A stretch of DNA of 64,000 nucleotides from Georgenia_A wangjunii (lineage in GTDB: Bacteria; Actinomycetota; Actinomycetes; Actinomycetales; Actinomycetaceae). The position numbers were made by a program, and so were the translations under genes. Below, in pieces: positions 62,206-64,000 of this stretch; positions within the stretch are counted from its first letter, which is position 1; the number at the start of each line of letters is the position of its first letter. The notes under the pieces are model-generated. The model was not told the origin of the DNA, ran no database searches, and saw only the letters and a list, made by a program, of their open reading frames with translations. The stretch lies in assembly GCF_036421915.1 (NCBI RefSeq), contig NZ_JAZGOM010000003.1. One strand, written 5' to 3'.

Positions 62206-63168
62206 CTACTCCTCGTACGAGTGCTCCGGCCCGGGGAACCCGCGCTCGCGCACCGCGTGCGCGTAGGACCGCGCCGCCGTGTACAGCGCCGCGCCAACCT
62301 CGCCGAAGTGCGGTGCGAACCGGGGCGACCAGGACGTCATCCCGGCCATGTCCGTCCACACGAGCACCTGCCCGTCGCACTGCGCGCCGGCGCCGATGCC
62401 GATGGTGGGGATCCTCAGAATCTCGGTCACGCGAGCGGCGACAGGCGCGGGCACCATCTCGAGCACGACGGCGACGGCCCCTGCATCCTGAACGGCGACG
62501 GCGTCGGCAACGAGCCGCTCGGCCGCCTCGTTCCCACGTCCCTGGACGCGCTTGCCGCCGAGCATGTTCTCCGACTGCGGCGTGAACCCGAGGTGCCCGA
62601 CGACGGGAATTCCTGAGCGGGTGAGCAGCTGGATGTGCTCGACGAGGTGCGCCCCGCCCTCGAACTTCACGGCCTGCGCGCCGGCCTCCTTGAACATCCG
62701 CACGGACGTCGCGTGCGCCTGCGCGGGGGAGGCCTCATAGGAGCCGAAGGGCAGGTCCGCGACGACCATCGCCCGCTTCGTCGCTCGAACGACGGCCCGC
62801 ACGGCGGGAATCATCTCGTCGACCGTCACGGGGATCGTGTTCGGGTGGCCGAGCATGTTGTCCCCAATGGAGTCCCCGACCAGAAGCATGTCGATGCCGG
62901 CCTCGTCGAAAATCCTCGCGCTGACGGCGTCGTAGGCGGTGAGCATCGTCAGCGGCTCGCCGCGCTCCTTCTGCTGCTGAAGGTGGTGCACCCGCACCCG
63001 GCGCGGGACTGGCACGCCCTGGCGCCCGTCGGCGGGCTGGCCCTGCGCCGAGCCGACGCCGATCGGGATGCCGCCGGTCGTCACGGGTGCCGCGCCGGAG
63101 ACGGCGTCATGTGGGCCGGACGGCACATTCACGGCGTACCCGGGTGCCTGGTCGGGGTGCTGGCTCAT
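62206..63168 (-). CDS. panB: 3-methyl-2-oxobutanoate hydroxymethyltransferase
   Basis: 320 residues from ATG 63168 behind CAGGAGCCC. First committed enzyme of pantothenate synthesis: transfers a hydroxymethyl group from methylenetetrahydrofolate to alpha-ketoisovalerate to form ketopantoate. Landmarks: LTMLTAYDAVSARIFDEAGI, MLLVGDSIGDNMLGHPNTIP (metal Asp), VVADLPFGSYEASPAQAHAT, VKFEGGAHLVEHIQLLTRSG, VVGHLGFTPQSENMLGGKRV and IPTIGIGAGAQCDGQVLVWT. An N-terminal leader of about 55 residues is longer than in E. coli PanB but usual in actinobacteria. Heads the panB-UDG-HIT operon. Confidence 0.97.
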   Translation of the reverse strand: MSQHPDQAPGYAVNVPSGPHDAVSGAAPVTTGGIPIGVGSAQGQPADGRQGVPVPRRVRVHHLQQQKERGEPLTMLTAYDAVSARIFDEAGIDMLLVGDSIGDNMLGHPNTIPVTVDEMIPAVRAVVRATKRAMVVADLPFGSYEASPAQAHATSVRMFKEAGAQAVKFEGGAHLVEHIQLLTRSGIPVVGHLGFTPQSENMLGGKRVQGRGNEAAERLVADAVAVQDAGAVAVVLEMVPAPVAARVTEILRIPTIGIGAGAQCDGQVLVWTDMAGMTSWSPRFAPHFGEVGAALYTAARSYAHAVRERGFPGPEHSYEE

Positions 63169-63482
63169 CGTCGTCGGGCTCCTGAACTAGTTCTCGGGCG
63201 AGTGCTACTCCGAGGTTACGGCTCAAGCTGACGGGCCGCCGCAGACGGCGCCGGCCGCGGGCGAGTGCGACGGCTACATGTGTGGCGCGCTCTGAGCTAC
63301 GCCCGCGGGTGAAAGCGATCCCATCGACGGTGCCGCCCGCGCGGCCTCTGGCCGGGGTGGGGCACTCACGGCGCCGGCACGTCGTTGCGTCCTTTCTTCG
63401 CCAAGGATCGCGCTACGGTTGGAGCAGATCGCGGTTCGACGGACTTCCGCCCAACGGACATGTCCCCTCCGCACGTTCATTC
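63169..63482. other. Divergent intergenic region upstream of panB
   Basis: 314 bp without a confident gene. The frame of the following gene stays open back to about 63381, so its true start could lie further left than given. TACGGT (63414-63419) is a possible -10. Nothing repetitive stands out. Confidence 0.4.
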
Positions 63483-64000
63483 GTGCTGCTCAGGGGACAT
63501 GCGCTGGTGGGAGACGTCCGATTCACCGCGGGTTCACTCGCGCAGTCAGTTCGAGAGGACTTCTCGATCGTCGAGGACGCCCTGGCGAACCACCTCCTCA
63601 GCGCCGGCGTCGGTGCGCCCGGGCCGGGGGAGCGACGGTCATGGCGCGGCAGCCTGCCCGTGCTGGCGCGGGACCTGTCCGACGCAGGGCTCTCTGACGT
63701 CGAGGTGATTCTCGAGCACCGACTTCCCCTGTCGAGCAAGCGCATTGACATCGTGCTTGCAGGTGTCCACCCGCGGACGGGCCGGCCGAGCTATGTCGTC
63801 GTGGAGCTCAAGCAGTGGAGCGCTGCTAGCCGATGGGAGGGGAGCGACACGCTGGTTGACGTGGCCGGCGCTCCCTATCGCCCCTCGCTCCATCCGGGAC
63901 TGCAGGTCGAGGGGTACGTCGACTATCTACGGGACTTCGTACCTGCCCTCGGTGAACACCCGGATCTCGTCGCGGGCGTTGCCTACCTTCACAACGCCAC
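63483..64000 (+). CDS. DUF2075-type protein with PD-(D/E)XK-like N-terminus, truncated by window end
   Basis: Only the first 172 codons are present, starting at the GTG tentatively placed at 63483 (VLLRGHALVGDVRFTAGS). The segment VILEHRLPLSSKRIDIVLAG, then PSYVVVELKQWSAA gives a nuclease-like pattern (Asp in RIDIVL, Glu-x-Lys in VELKQW), followed by APYRPSLHPGLQVEGYVDYL. This is the N-terminal part typical of DUF2075 proteins, which continue into a P-loop helicase/ATPase. Such proteins are found among restriction- and defence-related genes; the rest of the gene lies outside the window, so its integrity and neighbours cannot be judged. No strong Shine-Dalgarno; start uncertain. Confidence 0.65.
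   Translation, partial: MLLRGHALVGDVRFTAGSLAQSVREDFSIVEDALANHLLSAGVGAPGPGERRSWRGSLPVLARDLSDAGLSDVEVILEHRLPLSSKRIDIVLAGVHPRTGRPSYVVVELKQWSAASRWEGSDTLVDVAGAPYRPSLHPGLQVEGYVDYLRDFVPALGEHPDLVAGVAYLHNA

Noticed and set aside
1..64000. Prophage, plasmid or integrative element covering part of the window
   Set aside because: No integrase, transposase, phage structural, replication or conjugation genes; the only tRNA has no flanking direct repeat that would mark an attachment site.

Overview
The window is chromosomal DNA from a very high-GC (low-to-mid 70s % by eye) Gram-positive actinobacterium. Gene content fits the order Micrococcales, most likely a Cellulomonadaceae/Bogoriellaceae-type organism: homodimeric aceE next to DUF3052 and an AhpE-type peroxiredoxin, Nif3 / coiled-coil protein / RNase HI-CobC fusion, polyphosphate glucokinase, type I Map with a tiny partner protein, DUF6318 lipoproteins, and a type A rnpB. 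GTG starts, 4-bp GTGA/ATGA overlaps and TAnnnT boxes placed 6-7 nt before the start codon (leaderless promoters) recur throughout. No prophage, insertion sequence, CRISPR array or rRNA was seen. The genus is not resolved.

Layout. 1-4.6 kb: the start of an MFS transporter gene, aceE (-), then DUF3052 and peroxiredoxin (+) and tRNA-Val(UAC). 4.6-7.2 kb: a TetR-MazG-like-SDR operon (-) with a perfect-armed operator, and a GyrI-like gene. 7.4-11.9 kb: two DNA-alkylation-repair HEAT proteins, a second GyrI-like gene with a 55-bp tandem repeat over its 3' end, DUF1801, OsmC and a REP-like palindrome. 12-15.4 kb: the coupled Nif3 / coiled-coil (zinc-ribbon cysteines lost) / RNase HI-CobC operon. 16-20.3 kb: a cyclic-nucleotide-binding protein beside a cyclase-STAND-TPR regulator, plus a degenerate HATPase. 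20.4-28 kb: LigD-type polymerase, two DUF6318 lipoproteins sharing an upstream element, an ArsR/SRPBCC pair divided only by a 16-bp palindrome, a PKD-type secreted protein, and a DNA ligase coupled to a SUMF1-like protein. 28-39 kb: SRPBCC protein with a VGTTG repeat tail, rnpB, a cytoplasmic subtilisin-TPR protease with a small EACC1-like partner, PspC, RecQ, endonuclease IV, MBL hydrolase and a YeiH-type exporter.

39.4-50 kb: pyruvate:quinone oxidoreductase (PoxB), then a catabolic island read on + (TRAP/TAXI permease, FAD monooxygenase, GntR regulator, nitrilase-family amidohydrolase, DUF2848, cupin, TAXI binding protein, MFS). A TTGTATACAA operator cluster sits at its promoter, which suggests import and hydroxylation/hydrolysis of an unidentified, probably aromatic or N-containing, acid under GntR control. 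The permease gene contains a single N flanked by an exact 89-bp duplication, almost certainly a contig-join artefact. 50-52.7 kb (-): an 853-aa protein carrying a complete M14 metallocarboxypeptidase site, a complete M15 peptidase site, and GNxxV...VQR linker motifs like those of proteins linked to extracellular contractile injection systems. It is the most novel-looking gene of the window.

52.8-64 kb: ppgK, VOC, AraC, an ECF42-type sigma factor with its DGPF/YCII partner and a matching TGTCGA-N17-CGTC promoter, a second ArsR/SRPBCC pair, map, phosphotransferase, HIT, uracil-DNA-glycosylase-like, panB, and finally a DUF2075-type gene with a PD-(D/E)XK-like N-terminus cut off by the window edge. 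DNA repair is unusually well represented (two AlkD-like proteins, Nfo, RecQ, LigD-pol, LigC-like ligase, UDG-like), and several small regulator-target pairs carry visible operators.
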